Of a stretch of DNA of 48,335 bases, positions 36,732-45,762 are shown piece by piece. Origin of the DNA: an uncultured bacterium (lineage in GTDB: Bacteria; Hydrogenedentota; Hydrogenedentia; Hydrogenedentales; Hydrogenedentaceae); contig CAKZKR010000068.1 of assembly GCA_937124615.1 (NCBI GenBank), forward strand, positions 1 to 48,335, written 5' to 3'. The notes beneath the pieces were generated by a model. It ran no database searches. It was given only the letters and a program-made list of their open reading frames with translations, and had not been told where the DNA came from. The position numbers and the translations under genes are program-made. Each line of letters starts with the position of its first letter. Within the stretch, counting starts at the first letter, position 1.

Positions 36732-38030
36732 TCATTTAGACATATTTTTAATTTTCGCTATTCCTTTTTGAGCAATGTCTTTTCGGTAATGCTTTCCTTC
36801 AAAATGAACTTTTTCTACTGCATTATATACTCTTTGAACTGCAGATGTAAGATCCTTATCCCAGCCTGTAACATTAAGAACCCGTCCTCCATTAGTTAAA
36901 ATACTTCCATTTTCTTCCATAGTACCCGCGTGAAATACCACGATATTTGGATCTTTTTCCGCATTTTCAATCCCTGTAATCTTTTTACCTTTTTCATAAG
37001 GCCCCGGATACCCCATACTCGTGAGGACAACAGTAACGCAAGCACATGGGGAATATTCAATAGAGTACCGGTTCAATGTTCCCTCAATTACAGCCCAGAG
37101 AAGAGGAACAATATCTGATTCCATGCGAGGGAGTATCGCCTGAGTTTCCGGGTCCCCAAAGCGCACATTAAATTCAACTACATACGGATTTTGCTCATTG
37201 TCTATCATCAATCCTGCATATAAAATACCCTTGAAAGGGCTTTCAGCCTCATCCATTGTTTTTATAGCAGGTTTCAGAATTTTTTTTAGTATTTTATGTT
37301 CTACATCAGGGGTAACAACGGGTGCCGGAGAATAGGCTCCCATACCCCCTGTATTAGGTCCTTTATCGTCGTCATAAACAGGTTTATGGTCTTGACTACT
37401 TGCAAGAGGGAGAACATGTTTACCATCTGATAAAGCGAGAATACTGGCCTCTTCTCCTGAAAGAAATTGTTCTATAACTACTTTTTCTCCTGCCGGGCCA
37501 AATACTTTTTTATTCATGGCTTCTTCTATAGCAATAAAGGCCGTTTCTTCATCATGAGCCACTGTTACCCCTTTTCCACCTGCAAGTCCATCCGCTTTTA
37601 TAACCACGGGTACCCCATGAGCACGAACATATTCTTTTGCTGAATCGGCATCTGTAAAAACTGCGTAATCTGCGGTTGGAATCTTCGCTTTCTGCATCAA
37701 ATCTTTTGCAAAAGATTTACTGGCTTCTAATTGTGCGGGCTTCGCAGAGGGACCAAATACAGGGATTTTTTCCACTTCCAAAAAATCAGCAATCCCTAAA
37801 GCAAGAGGTTCCTCAGGACCAACTACTACCAAATGTATCTTTTCTTGCTTAATATAATCCTTTATTGCACTAAAATCTTTAATATTTATAGGTATACAGG
37901 TGGCCTTTTCTAAATTTTTTATACCCGGATTCCCCGGAATCGCATAGATATGTTCAATTTCCGCGCTTTGATGGATTTTCCAGCATAACGCATGTTCTCT
38001 ACCGCCACTTCCCAAAACCAGTATCCGCAT
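36732..38030 (-). CDS. purD: Phosphoribosylamine-glycine ligase (GAR synthetase)
   Basis: Joins glycine to phosphoribosylamine with ATP, the second step of de novo purine synthesis. 432 residues, full length. The N-domain starts VLGSGGREHALCWK. The ATP-grasp domain shows VVIKADGLAGGKGV, EEFLSGEE-type QFLSGEEASILALSDG, the PVYDDDKGPNTGGMGAYSPAP signature region, and FNVRFGDPETQAILPRM for Mg/ATP. It follows the stand-alone IMP cyclohydrolase gene by about 58 bp on the same strand, so two purine genes are grouped. AAGGAAA lies upstream of the ATG. The 3' end faces the NtrC gene across 20 bp. Confidence 0.96.
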   Translation of the reverse strand: MRILVLGSGGREHALCWKIHQSAEIEHIYAIPGNPGIKNLEKATCIPINIKDFSAIKDYIKQEKIHLVVVGPEEPLALGIADFLEVEKIPVFGPSAKPAQLEASKSFAKDLMQKAKIPTADYAVFTDADSAKEYVRAHGVPVVIKADGLAGGKGVTVAHDEETAFIAIEEAMNKKVFGPAGEKVVIEQFLSGEEASILALSDGKHVLPLASSQDHKPVYDDDKGPNTGGMGAYSPAPVVTPDVEHKILKKILKPAIKTMDEAESPFKGILYAGLMIDNEQNPYVVEFNVRFGDPETQAILPRMESDIVPLLWAVIEGTLNRYSIEYSPCACVTVVLTSMGYPGPYEKGKKITGIENAEKDPNIVVFHAGTMEENGSILTNGGRVLNVTGWDKDLTSAVQRVYNAVEKVHFEGKHYRKDIAQKGIAKIKNMSK

Positions 38031-38088
38031 AGAAAGATTTCCTTATCTCAATGCTATTTTTATATTTTTGTAATTAGACTATACTCTC

Positions 38089-38709
38089 TTATTTTGATGT
38101 ATCCTCCGGAGGAGGAGTAGACTTACGATCTAAAAATTCTGCTATAGCACGGTCATAACGAGATGTACAGAAAAAGGCCTCCTGAGCAAGGCGATAACGG
38201 GTAACAAATGATACACAACCATCATGAGCCCTCATTTCATGCATAACCAGGGGATAGTAAATCCTATCTACAACGACTGTTACATATCGGAAATTTTTTG
38301 CAGCAGACCGAATCATTGTTATTCCACCAATATCAATCTGGTCAAATAATTCATCGACAGAACCTGCAGACTGTTCAATTATCCGTGGTATTGGTTTAGG
38401 ATTTACAACAACAAGGTCTATCTCCGGAAAATGATATTGTTGCATTTGTTCCAGATGAAGTTTATTATCGCGTAATGCCAGTAAACCTGCATGTATTTTC
38501 GGATGCAATGTTTTCAATCTTCCTCCGAGGATTTCAGGGATTCCGGTATACTCTCCAATGTATACTGATGGAATGCCATTTGCTTGCAGTAGTTCGTTAG
38601 TTCCTATAGTGGCAATGATTTCTACATTATATTCATGTAGAAATTTGGCAAAATCAACCAGATCGCTTTTATCATAACAACTAATTACGGCTCTTTTTAT
38701 TTTTTGCAT
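38089..38709 (-). CDS. Stand-alone IMP cyclohydrolase domain (PurH N-terminal half)
   Basis: 206 residues from the ATG at 38709, where AGGAG lies 6 nt upstream; a GTG at 38727 overlaps that site. The MGS-like fold matches only the first ~200 residues of bifunctional PurH (ATIC): RAVISCYDKSDL, IGTNELL, GGRLKTLHPKIHAGLL, DIGGITMIRSAAKN, VTVVVD. Residues aligning with human ATIC S10, K66, D125 and K137 are kept (S10, K66, D126, K138). The NLYPF motif, with Tyr104 in the human enzyme, reads NPKPI here. No AICAR transformylase domain follows; only 58 bp separate it from purD. IMP formation from FAICAR is expected, with formylation done by another enzyme. The C-terminal tail is Pro/Ser/Thr-rich. 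Confidence 0.88.
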   Translation of the reverse strand: MQKIKRAVISCYDKSDLVDFAKFLHEYNVEIIATIGTNELLQANGIPSVYIGEYTGIPEILGGRLKTLHPKIHAGLLALRDNKLHLEQMQQYHFPEIDLVVVNPKPIPRIIEQSAGSVDELFDQIDIGGITMIRSAAKNFRYVTVVVDRIYYPLVMHEMRAHDGCVSFVTRYRLAQEAFFCTSRYDRAIAEFLDRKSTPPPEDTSK

Positions 38710-38820
38710 GTGTTTCTCCTGAGACACTTATTTTCATCTTGTTTATTGACCTCGCTTGTGGGATAGATTAAATATTATAAAAGATATTCTAACATAACAA
38801 GAAGTTCTATTTTCTTCCTA

Positions 38821-39693
38821 TTAATGAAAAAGCGAATTTTTCTCATCATCAAAGGTAATGGTTATTTCCCCTTTTAACAGTTTCATAACTTCTTGAATAT
38901 CAATCCATGTTTTCTTTTTATCCGCAGGATTTCTTAAAAGATATGCAGGATGGTATGTAACGCGCAGGGGTATTCCATGATAGTTATGCCATTTTCCCCT
39001 CAATTCATTAAGAGGGGCGTCTGTTTTGAGGAGTGTCTGGGCAGAAATTCTGCCTAATGCACATATAACTTTTGGCTTAATTAGTTTTAGTTGTCGTATC
39101 AAATAAGGTTCACAATTGATAACTTCGTTCGGATTCGGGTCCCGATTCCCGGGTGGACGACACTTCAAAACATTACAAATATAAACATCCTCACGACACA
39201 TTTTCATACCTTTAACAATAATATCTGTTAACAACTGTCCTGCTCTTCCCACAAAAGGTAATCCCTGTCGGTCTTCTTCTCCACCAGGAGCCTCCCCTAC
39301 AAATACCAATTCCGCTTGTGGGTTTCCTGTTCCAAAAACGGTATGGGTCCTTTCTTCAGATATAGGGCACTTTTTACATTGACACACTTCCTCTCTGATT
39401 AAATCAAGTTGCTGTTGTATCTCCGAAGGTACAGGGCTATCCCCAATCTCTATATTCTTTTTAGTGATTTGCTTTTTCGTATTTCTATCTCCTATTGGTT
39501 GATTATCGTCTATATTTTCAGTTTCTATATCTATCAATTGTTGCATGTATTTTGTAAGGCGTCCTGGGTTAAAAGCATTCCATTTTTTTAAAAATTCAGC
39601 AGATACAGAAATTGTTGTTTTATGTTTAGCATCTTGTTGTAAAAGGATTTGTATATTGCTAACTATCCCTTGTAATTCTTCCAGAATATCCAT
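38821..39693 (-). CDS. Uracil-DNA glycosylase, family 4 (4Fe-4S type)
   Basis: Removes uracil from DNA to start base-excision repair. 290 residues. The C-terminal ~190 residues form the UDG domain: active-site loop GEAPGGEEDRQGLPFVGRAGQLL (~133-155), NVLKCRPPGNRDPNPNE (~174-190), and the late His motif VTYHPAYLLRNP. The iron-sulfur cluster Cys are C106 and C109 (CKKC), C178 and C194. The first ~90 residues are a poorly conserved, Lys/Ile-rich extension seen in several bacterial family-4 enzymes. The active-site GEAPG marks family 4 rather than family 5. It stands 111 bp upstream of the purine pair on the same strand and may be transcribed with them. Confidence 0.94.
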   Translation of the reverse strand: MDILEELQGIVSNIQILLQQDAKHKTTISVSAEFLKKWNAFNPGRLTKYMQQLIDIETENIDDNQPIGDRNTKKQITKKNIEIGDSPVPSEIQQQLDLIREEVCQCKKCPISEERTHTVFGTGNPQAELVFVGEAPGGEEDRQGLPFVGRAGQLLTDIIVKGMKMCREDVYICNVLKCRPPGNRDPNPNEVINCEPYLIRQLKLIKPKVICALGRISAQTLLKTDAPLNELRGKWHNYHGIPLRVTYHPAYLLRNPADKKKTWIDIQEVMKLLKGEITITFDDEKNSLFH

Positions 39694-39803
39694 TAAAAGA
39701 ATCCTGCTCTTTTTCGTTTATAATATATACAAAATTTTAAACAATAGTTATTTTAATAAACCTGCGTTTGGATTTTGAAATTAAAAGTTTGAGCAATTCA
39801 CAA

Positions 39804-40307
39804 ATGAACCTTGAAGAGGTAATAATAAATCAACTTATACAGAAACATCTATCCCTGGCTACTGCAGAGTCCTGTACAGGGGGCTTAATTGCTCACCGAC
39901 TAACTAATGTTTCAGGGGCTTCAACTGTATTCATCGGAGGCATTGTTGCATACAGTAATGAGGTAAAAAAATCATTATTAGATGTTTTAGAATCTTCATT
40001 AATTAAATATGGAGCCGTTAGCAATACTGTAGCCCTTGAAATGGCTTTGGGTGTCAGTAAACGATTGCACAGTAATATCGGGGTCGGTATAACAGGTATA
40101 GCAGGACCCACAGGAGGAACGCCAGAAAAACCGGTTGGGTTGGTATATATATCCGTTGTGGTTCTACCTTTTGATATACAAATTGTAAAAGAATTTCATT
40201 TTAATGGAACTCGTTCTGAAATAAAACAACAAACATCGGACACCGCTTTGAACCTACTACTTAATATAATAAACTGCATAAAAGAAAAGGAAGACTCTCA
40301 TGAGTAA
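39804..40307 (+). CDS. pncC: CinA C-terminal-domain protein (nicotinamide-nucleotide amidohydrolase)
   Basis: 167 residues from the ATG at 39804; an in-frame TTG at 39768 would add 12 residues and neither has a clear ribosome-binding site. The CinA-C fold is shown by LSLATAESCTGGLIAHRLTNVSG (~17-38), FIGGIVAYSNEVKKSLL, GAVSNTVALEMA, and GVGITGIAGPTGGTPEKPVGLVYI. Members deamidate NMN to NaMN in NAD recycling. The N-terminal nucleotide-binding domain of full CinA is absent, as in E. coli PncC. The end overlaps the dnaE start by 8 bp (ATGAGTAA), so dnaE may be translated by coupling. Confidence 0.9.
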   Translation: MNLEEVIINQLIQKHLSLATAESCTGGLIAHRLTNVSGASTVFIGGIVAYSNEVKKSLLDVLESSLIKYGAVSNTVALEMALGVSKRLHSNIGVGITGIAGPTGGTPEKPVGLVYISVVVLPFDIQIVKEFHFNGTRSEIKQQTSDTALNLLLNIINCIKEKEDSHE

Positions 40308-43300
40308 GGAATTTGTACATTTACATACTCATTCGGAATATAGCATATTAGATGGAATGTCAAAAATAGAGGATTTAATTAAACTTTGCCAGAAGTATCA
40401 AATGCCCGCATTAGCGTTGACCGAACACGGAAATATGTTTAGTGCCGTTCCATTTTACATGACAATTAATAAAATAAACTCAAATAGTGAATATAAAGTA
40501 AAACCAATTATTGGCGCGGAGGTATATGTCGCCCCTAAAGAAAGAACGGATAAAAAAGCAAAAGAGTTCGACCGTAATTATTACCACTTGCTTTTACTTT
40601 GTAAGGACGAAATCGGTTATAGGAATCTTTGTTGCTTGCTTTCGGCAGGCTATGAAGAGGGCTACTACATAAAACCCCGTATTGATATGGAATTGTTATC
40701 ACAACATCATGAAGGGCTCATAGTGAGTAGCGCGTGTATTAGTAGTCGAATTTCAAAAGCCATTTATCATGACAAACCGGATATAGCAAAAGAGACCCTA
40801 CAAAATTTGATTGATATTTTTGGGAAAGAACATGTCTTTCTCGAAATCATGTATCATTCCCTACCAGATGAAGATAAAATCAATCCCGGAGTTATTGAAT
40901 TATCAAAACAATTCTCTATTCCATTCATTGCCACTCAAGATTCCCACTACACAAGACCGGATGATGCGGAAGCACATGAAGTCTTATTGTGTATCCAATC
41001 ACAGACTACCTTGATGGACGAAAAACGATGGCGATTTGGGAGTAATGAATTTTATTTTCGCAGTCCGGAGGAAATGTATAAAATCTTTAAAGATTATCCA
41101 GAAGCATGCAAAAATACCCTTCGTGTTGCAGAAATGTGCAAGGGAGATATTATAGAAAAACAGAATCTAATCCCTAAATATATTCCTGAGGATAATTCTG
41201 ACTCAAGTACTTTTTTAAGAAAACTAATTAATGAAGGTTTTAAAAATAGATTTGGAGAAAAATTCCCTTCTGGCTACAAAGAACGGGTGGAGTATGAACT
41301 ATCAATCATTGAGAATTTGAAATATGTTGACTATTTCCTGGTAGTGTGGGATATTGTTCATCATGCAAAAACGCATGGAATTCCAGTCGGACCAGGGAGA
41401 GGCTCTGCGGCTGGAAGTCTTGTGGCTTATCTTCTTGGAATTACCGACATTGACCCCATACGATATCAATTATTCTTCGAACGGTTTTTAAATCCACAAC
41501 GCGTAACAATGCCTGATATTGATATAGATTTTGCAGACGACCGCAGGTCCGAGATTATTCAATATGCAATTCAAAAATATGGAAAAGCAAATGTTGCTCT
41601 TATAGCAACATTCCATCGCTCCCTTGCGAAAAATGTTATTCGGGATGTAGGACGAGTACTGGGCATGAATTACGGTGAAGTTGACCAGATAGCTAAGATG
41701 ATACCGGATAAAACAGAACTTGCGATAGCAATAGAAATGGAACCGGATTTAAAAAGACGAATTGAGTCCGAACCTCAAACAAAACGATTATGGGACCTCG
41801 CCTTAAAATTGGAAGGAACCATCCGAAACCTGGGAACCCATGCTGCAGGGGTCGTGATATGTGATAGACCCATCGTCAATTATATTGCCACTTTTAGAGA
41901 TAAAAACTCTGATTTTATATCTACACAGGCAGAAAAAAACTGTGTGGAAGAACTGGGTCTATTAAAAATGGACTTTTTAGGATTGAAAACACTTAGTGTT
42001 ATCCGCGATGCAATAGAATTAATCAAAAAGTATAGAGGTATCGAAATTGACATAAATAATATTCCGCTTGATGATGCAAAAACATTCAAAATGCTTCAAA
42101 ATGGAGACACTCTGGGAGTATTCCAATTAGAAAGTGAAGGAATGCGGAATGTGGCGGTGCGGTTAAAAGTTCAATATTTCGAAGAAATTGCCGCTCTGGT
42201 CGCTCTCTTTCGGCCGGGACCTATGCGATACATTGATACATTCATTGAAAACAAACTTAACCCCAATAAAATTCATTATTGGCACCCAATGTTGGAACCC
42301 ATTGTAAAAGAAACCTATGGAATCCCTATATATCAAGAACAGATAATGCAAATAGCCCAGCATTGTGCAGGATTTACATTACCCGAAGCCGACATGTTGC
42401 GACAAGGCATGGCAAAAAAGAAAGCAGAGATTGTGGAGTCAAAGAGAAAACCCTTCATAGAGGGTTGCATAAAAAACGGTATCGACAAACAAACATCCGA
42501 ACAAATTTTCTCGAATATTCAAGACTTTGCAAACTATGGATTTAACAAATCACACAGCGTTGCGTATGGTTTTTTGGCTTACCAAACGGCTTATTTAAAA
42601 ACAAATTATCCTGAGGAGTATATGTGTGCTCTACTAACAAGCGAAGTTGATGACCTTAACAAAATTTCCCTTTACATCAATGAATGCAAACGAATGGGAA
42701 TTTCCGTATTGCCACCCGATGTAAATAAAAGTGAGGTTTTCTTTTCTATAGAAAATAAAACGATTCGATTTGGATTAGGCGTTATAAAGAACTTGGGGAT
42801 GGGTGTCTGTGAATCCATTGTAAACGAACGAAGAAAGAACGGTGAGTATAAACATATTTTTGATTTCTGCTGTCGGCTAAATCCAAGACAAATTAATAAA
42901 CGGGTACTTGAAAATCTCATTAAAGCAGGTGCTATGGATTCGTTTCGCGTCTCACGACAAAGTTTATTTGAGACAATCAGTTTAGCAATTGCAGAGGGAC
43001 AACGAGTTCACAAAGAGCATTCTTCCGGACAAATCAGTTTGTTTGGTGAAGTTCCCGTTACAGATCTTAACACCAAAATCAATAGTTCAATTATTCTAAA
43101 AGAAGAATGGCCCTTATTAGAAAAACTTTCCTATGAAAAAGAAGTAATAGGAATATACATTTCTGGGCATCCTATTGAAGAGTATAAAGATTTGTTAAAA
43201 ATATGGACAACTCCCAAAGATATATTGGAGGAAAAAAATGAAGGTGAAGATGTAATTTTGGGGGGGATTATCAAAGATATTAAATATCACAATACAGCCA

Positions 43301-43785
43301 AAGGGAAAATGGCTTTTATTAAAATAGAGGGCACAGAACAACAATATGAAATCACTTGTTTTGTTGATACTTATGAAAAATTTAAAGAACTTTTATATGA
43401 GGGAAATATCGTGCTGATTCTGGCACGCGTTAATTTTCGAAATTCCCAGCGGGGTTATGTGGCTCGCATGATTGTTCCTCCTACCGAATGCATGGTTTTT
43501 GCGCATGCGTTTCACATCCGGACAAACTCGAAACTATCTACAGATGATTTTGATAAAATCCTGGATATTTTTGCTAACAATACAGGGGAATGTGATGTAT
43601 TCTTCCACTATCAAGATAGCAACCAAAATAGGGAAATCATCATTCAGGTACATCCCCATATAAAAGTATCTGCAACTCCCCGTATTGTTACAGAAATAGA
43701 AGAAATCGTAGGTAAAAAGAATGCGTGGTTTAGCCGTGGAGATGCTCTAATTCCTTCCTATAATGGAAAAGACAAATATCGTTAA
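40300..43785 (+). CDS. dnaE: DNA polymerase III alpha subunit
   Basis: The replicative polymerase. 1161 residues, the size of E. coli DnaE. The N-terminal PHP domain (~4-230) has HLHTHSEYSILDG, TEHGNM, IIGAEVYV, SSACIS and TQDSHYT, keeping metal-binding residues that E. coli has lost. The polymerase core has GPGRGSAAGSLVAYLLGITD, the catalytic pair PDIDIDFADDRR, and the third Asp in KMDFLGLKTL. The helix-hairpin-helix/fingers region has FNKSHSVAYGFLAYQTAYLK. A C-terminal OB fold (~985-1070, GEDVILGGIIKDI) follows. AAAGGAAG lies 6 nt before the ATG. It overlaps the CinA-type gene upstream. The 3' end converges with the MBL gene across 22 bp. Confidence 0.97.
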   Translation: MSKEFVHLHTHSEYSILDGMSKIEDLIKLCQKYQMPALALTEHGNMFSAVPFYMTINKINSNSEYKVKPIIGAEVYVAPKERTDKKAKEFDRNYYHLLLLCKDEIGYRNLCCLLSAGYEEGYYIKPRIDMELLSQHHEGLIVSSACISSRISKAIYHDKPDIAKETLQNLIDIFGKEHVFLEIMYHSLPDEDKINPGVIELSKQFSIPFIATQDSHYTRPDDAEAHEVLLCIQSQTTLMDEKRWRFGSNEFYFRSPEEMYKIFKDYPEACKNTLRVAEMCKGDIIEKQNLIPKYIPEDNSDSSTFLRKLINEGFKNRFGEKFPSGYKERVEYELSIIENLKYVDYFLVVWDIVHHAKTHGIPVGPGRGSAAGSLVAYLLGITDIDPIRYQLFFERFLNPQRVTMPDIDIDFADDRRSEIIQYAIQKYGKANVALIATFHRSLAKNVIRDVGRVLGMNYGEVDQIAKMIPDKTELAIAIEMEPDLKRRIESEPQTKRLWDLALKLEGTIRNLGTHAAGVVICDRPIVNYIATFRDKNSDFISTQAEKNCVEELGLLKMDFLGLKTLSVIRDAIELIKKYRGIEIDINNIPLDDAKTFKMLQNGDTLGVFQLESEGMRNVAVRLKVQYFEEIAALVALFRPGPMRYIDTFIENKLNPNKIHYWHPMLEPIVKETYGIPIYQEQIMQIAQHCAGFTLPEADMLRQGMAKKKAEIVESKRKPFIEGCIKNGIDKQTSEQIFSNIQDFANYGFNKSHSVAYGFLAYQTAYLKTNYPEEYMCALLTSEVDDLNKISLYINECKRMGISVLPPDVNKSEVFFSIENKTIRFGLGVIKNLGMGVCESIVNERRKNGEYKHIFDFCCRLNPRQINKRVLENLIKAGAMDSFRVSRQSLFETISLAIAEGQRVHKEHSSGQISLFGEVPVTDLNTKINSSIILKEEWPLLEKLSYEKEVIGIYISGHPIEEYKDLLKIWTTPKDILEEKNEGEDVILGGIIKDIKYHNTAKGKMAFIKIEGTEQQYEITCFVDTYEKFKELLYEGNIVLILARVNFRNSQRGYVARMIVPPTECMVFAHAFHIRTNSKLSTDDFDKILDIFANNTGECDVFFHYQDSNQNREIIIQVHPHIKVSATPRIVTEIEEIVGKKNAWFSRGDALIPSYNGKDKYR

Positions 43786-43807
43786 TATCTAATTCGTTAT
43801 TTTCCCT

Positions 43808-45187
43808 TTATAGTTCAACAACCTGTCGAAACTTAAGAATAGATAGATTTTTTACACCTTTTTCTTCAAGGGCGGAGTAGAGTGCTTGCATCGCTTTTGT
43901 TTCACCGTGTACTAAAAATACTTTTGTATCGGTATTCGCATATTTTACCCCGAAATTAATAAGTTCAGACCTTCCTGCATGGGCACTGAATTCATTCATA
44001 ATTCGCACGCGGGCTTTTAATTCTACCATCACTCCCAAAATCTTAACTTGCCTCTGTTTTTCCACTATCTTCCGACCTAATGTATACTCTGCCTGAAAGC
44101 CAATAATCAGAACTGTATTGCGTGGGTCTGAAATATTGTTTCGGAGGTGATGGAGGATGCGGCCATATTCGCACATTCCTGATGCTGAAACAATAATAGC
44201 AGGACCTTTTAAGTTATTTAATTCCATAGATTCTGTCTGGGAACGAATATAGCGTATTCGTTTCAGGTCAAATGGATTACCCGCCTCACGCAGTTGTTTT
44301 TTAAAATCTTCATCAAAAGACTCCATATGCAAGCGAAATACTTCTGTAATATCCACCGTCAGGGGACTATCTACAAAAACAGGGATTTCAGGTATGCGAT
44401 TTTGACTTTCTAATCGATGGAGTGCATAAATAAACTCTTGGGTCCGTTCTAATGCAAAACTGGGAACAATAATTTTACCTCCCTGGGCAACCGCTTCTTT
44501 TACAATTTCTTCCAATTTTAAATCCATTTGTTCTACATTCCCATGGTCACGGTCACCGTAAGTAGACTCCATCATCACAACATCGCAGGGCGGTGGTTCC
44601 CATGGGTCAGCAAGGATGGGCATATTTTTACGACCAATATCGCCCGAAAAAATGAACTTTCGCCATTTCCCCCTTTCACGACATTCCAATTCCACCATAG
44701 CAGAACCCAACACATGCCCTGCGTCGTGAAATGTTAAATAGACATCACCTGCTATTGGGATGCGCATTTCGTAGGGAACGGATATAAATTTCTTCATAAT
44801 TTCATGGACATCGTCTGATGTATATAATGGAGGGATAAAAGTCAGATGTTTCTTAGATAACCATTGGGCATCTTTCTGCTGAATGTGAGCACTATCCATC
44901 AGCATAATGGAACACAAATCGCGGGTGGCAGGGGTAGCATAAACGGGACCTTTAAATCCTTTTTTACCAAATAAGGGTAATAACCCACTATGGTCGATAT
45001 GAGCATGGCTCAATATAATACAGTCAATTTTTTGAATATCAATAGAATTTTGACGATTCTTTTGGTCCGCTTCAACACGCCTTCCCTGAAAAAGGCCACA
45101 ATCCAGCAATATTTTACTGCCATTTATCTCTAATAAGTGTTTACTACCTGTAACCTCTTCAGCAGCTCCGTAGGATGTAATTTTCAT
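43808..45187 (-). CDS. Metallo-beta-lactamase/beta-CASP RNase-type protein
   Basis: 459 residues of the CPSF-73-like (YSH1) type. The MBL core has GAAEEVTGSKHLL and LLDCGLFQG, the zinc motif SHAHIDH (H61, H63, D65, H66), DAGHVLGSAMVEL and FSGDIGR. The beta-CASP domain (~205-340) begins MMESTYGDRDH and includes GGKIIVPSFALERTQE and SASGMCEYGRILHHL. A C-terminal RNA-metabolising-MBL segment has FSAHAGRSELINF and VHGETKAM. Characterised relatives are RNases, but many bacterial members lack a proven substrate. Its start overlaps the SLOG gene stop by 4 nt (ATGA), the last member of the tlyA-recN-SLOG-MBL operon. Confidence 0.93.
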   Translation of the reverse strand: MKITSYGAAEEVTGSKHLLEINGSKILLDCGLFQGRRVEADQKNRQNSIDIQKIDCIILSHAHIDHSGLLPLFGKKGFKGPVYATPATRDLCSIMLMDSAHIQQKDAQWLSKKHLTFIPPLYTSDDVHEIMKKFISVPYEMRIPIAGDVYLTFHDAGHVLGSAMVELECRERGKWRKFIFSGDIGRKNMPILADPWEPPPCDVVMMESTYGDRDHGNVEQMDLKLEEIVKEAVAQGGKIIVPSFALERTQEFIYALHRLESQNRIPEIPVFVDSPLTVDITEVFRLHMESFDEDFKKQLREAGNPFDLKRIRYIRSQTESMELNNLKGPAIIVSASGMCEYGRILHHLRNNISDPRNTVLIIGFQAEYTLGRKIVEKQRQVKILGVMVELKARVRIMNEFSAHAGRSELINFGVKYANTDTKVFLVHGETKAMQALYSALEEKGVKNLSILKFRQVVEL

Positions 45188-45762
45188 GAGGCGGACTCCC
45201 TATTCATAATAATAGGTGGATGAGATTTAAACCACTCGACACAACGCTCTACAAGCCGTTTTGGGTCACGGTCGAAAACAATATTGGAGCCGGTCTTCTT
45301 CTCGATAACAGGGAGAATATCGTCAATATGGTCCGCAATACCGCCTGTCCCCATCAATACTCCAATAGGTCTTCCCTCATCGTAGGCAATCGCAAACTCA
45401 CCCAATGTTCCTGAGCGTCCTCCTACAATAATAATAATATCGCAACTCCGAACACTTATCACTTCACGCCCCATTAATCCAGAGCCTGTATATATCATAA
45501 TATCGATATGGTCCAGGGGACTACCGTACACATGAACATGCTCATATTCGCTTAATGCAGGAGAAACTCCTATAGTTAATCCTCCTCTTGATTTACAACC
45601 CTTGACTGCTTCATGAGGTAATCCTGGACATCCTCCTGTCAATATTACACAATTCAATTCTGCTATTGTCTCGCCTAATATTCTACACTTCTGTACCAAC
45701 TCTTGGGATATTTCTCCACCTGCTGAACCCATAACACCTATCTTAATTCTCAGATTATCCAT
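45184..45762 (-). CDS. SLOG/LOG-like Rossmann protein (TIGR00725 type)
   Basis: 192 residues. The nucleotide-binding fold starts IGVMGSAGG and shows ILTGGCPGLPHEAVKGCKSRGG, then the signature IIIIVGGRSGTLGEFAIAYDEGRPIG. This is the GG-x-GTLGE pattern of LOG/TIGR00725 proteins, with the catalytic-type Glu in GEF. Some LOG relatives hydrolyse nucleotide monophosphates (cytokinin activation) and others sense nucleotides; no activity can be claimed here. The start overlaps the recN stop by 8 bp, and the end overlaps the MBL start by 4 nt. Its position between recN and an RNase-like gene may hint at nucleic-acid stress. Confidence 0.88.
   Translation of the reverse strand: MDNLRIKIGVMGSAGGEISQELVQKCRILGETIAELNCVILTGGCPGLPHEAVKGCKSRGGLTIGVSPALSEYEHVHVYGSPLDHIDIMIYTGSGLMGREVISVRSCDIIIIVGGRSGTLGEFAIAYDEGRPIGVLMGTGGIADHIDDILPVIEKKTGSNIVFDRDPKRLVERCVEWFKSHPPIIMNRESAS

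Noticed and set aside
38031-38820. Stand-alone IMP cyclohydrolase as a locally truncated purH
   Set aside because: Only 58 bp lie between its stop and the purD gene, and no remnant of an AICAR transformylase domain is seen in any frame nearby.
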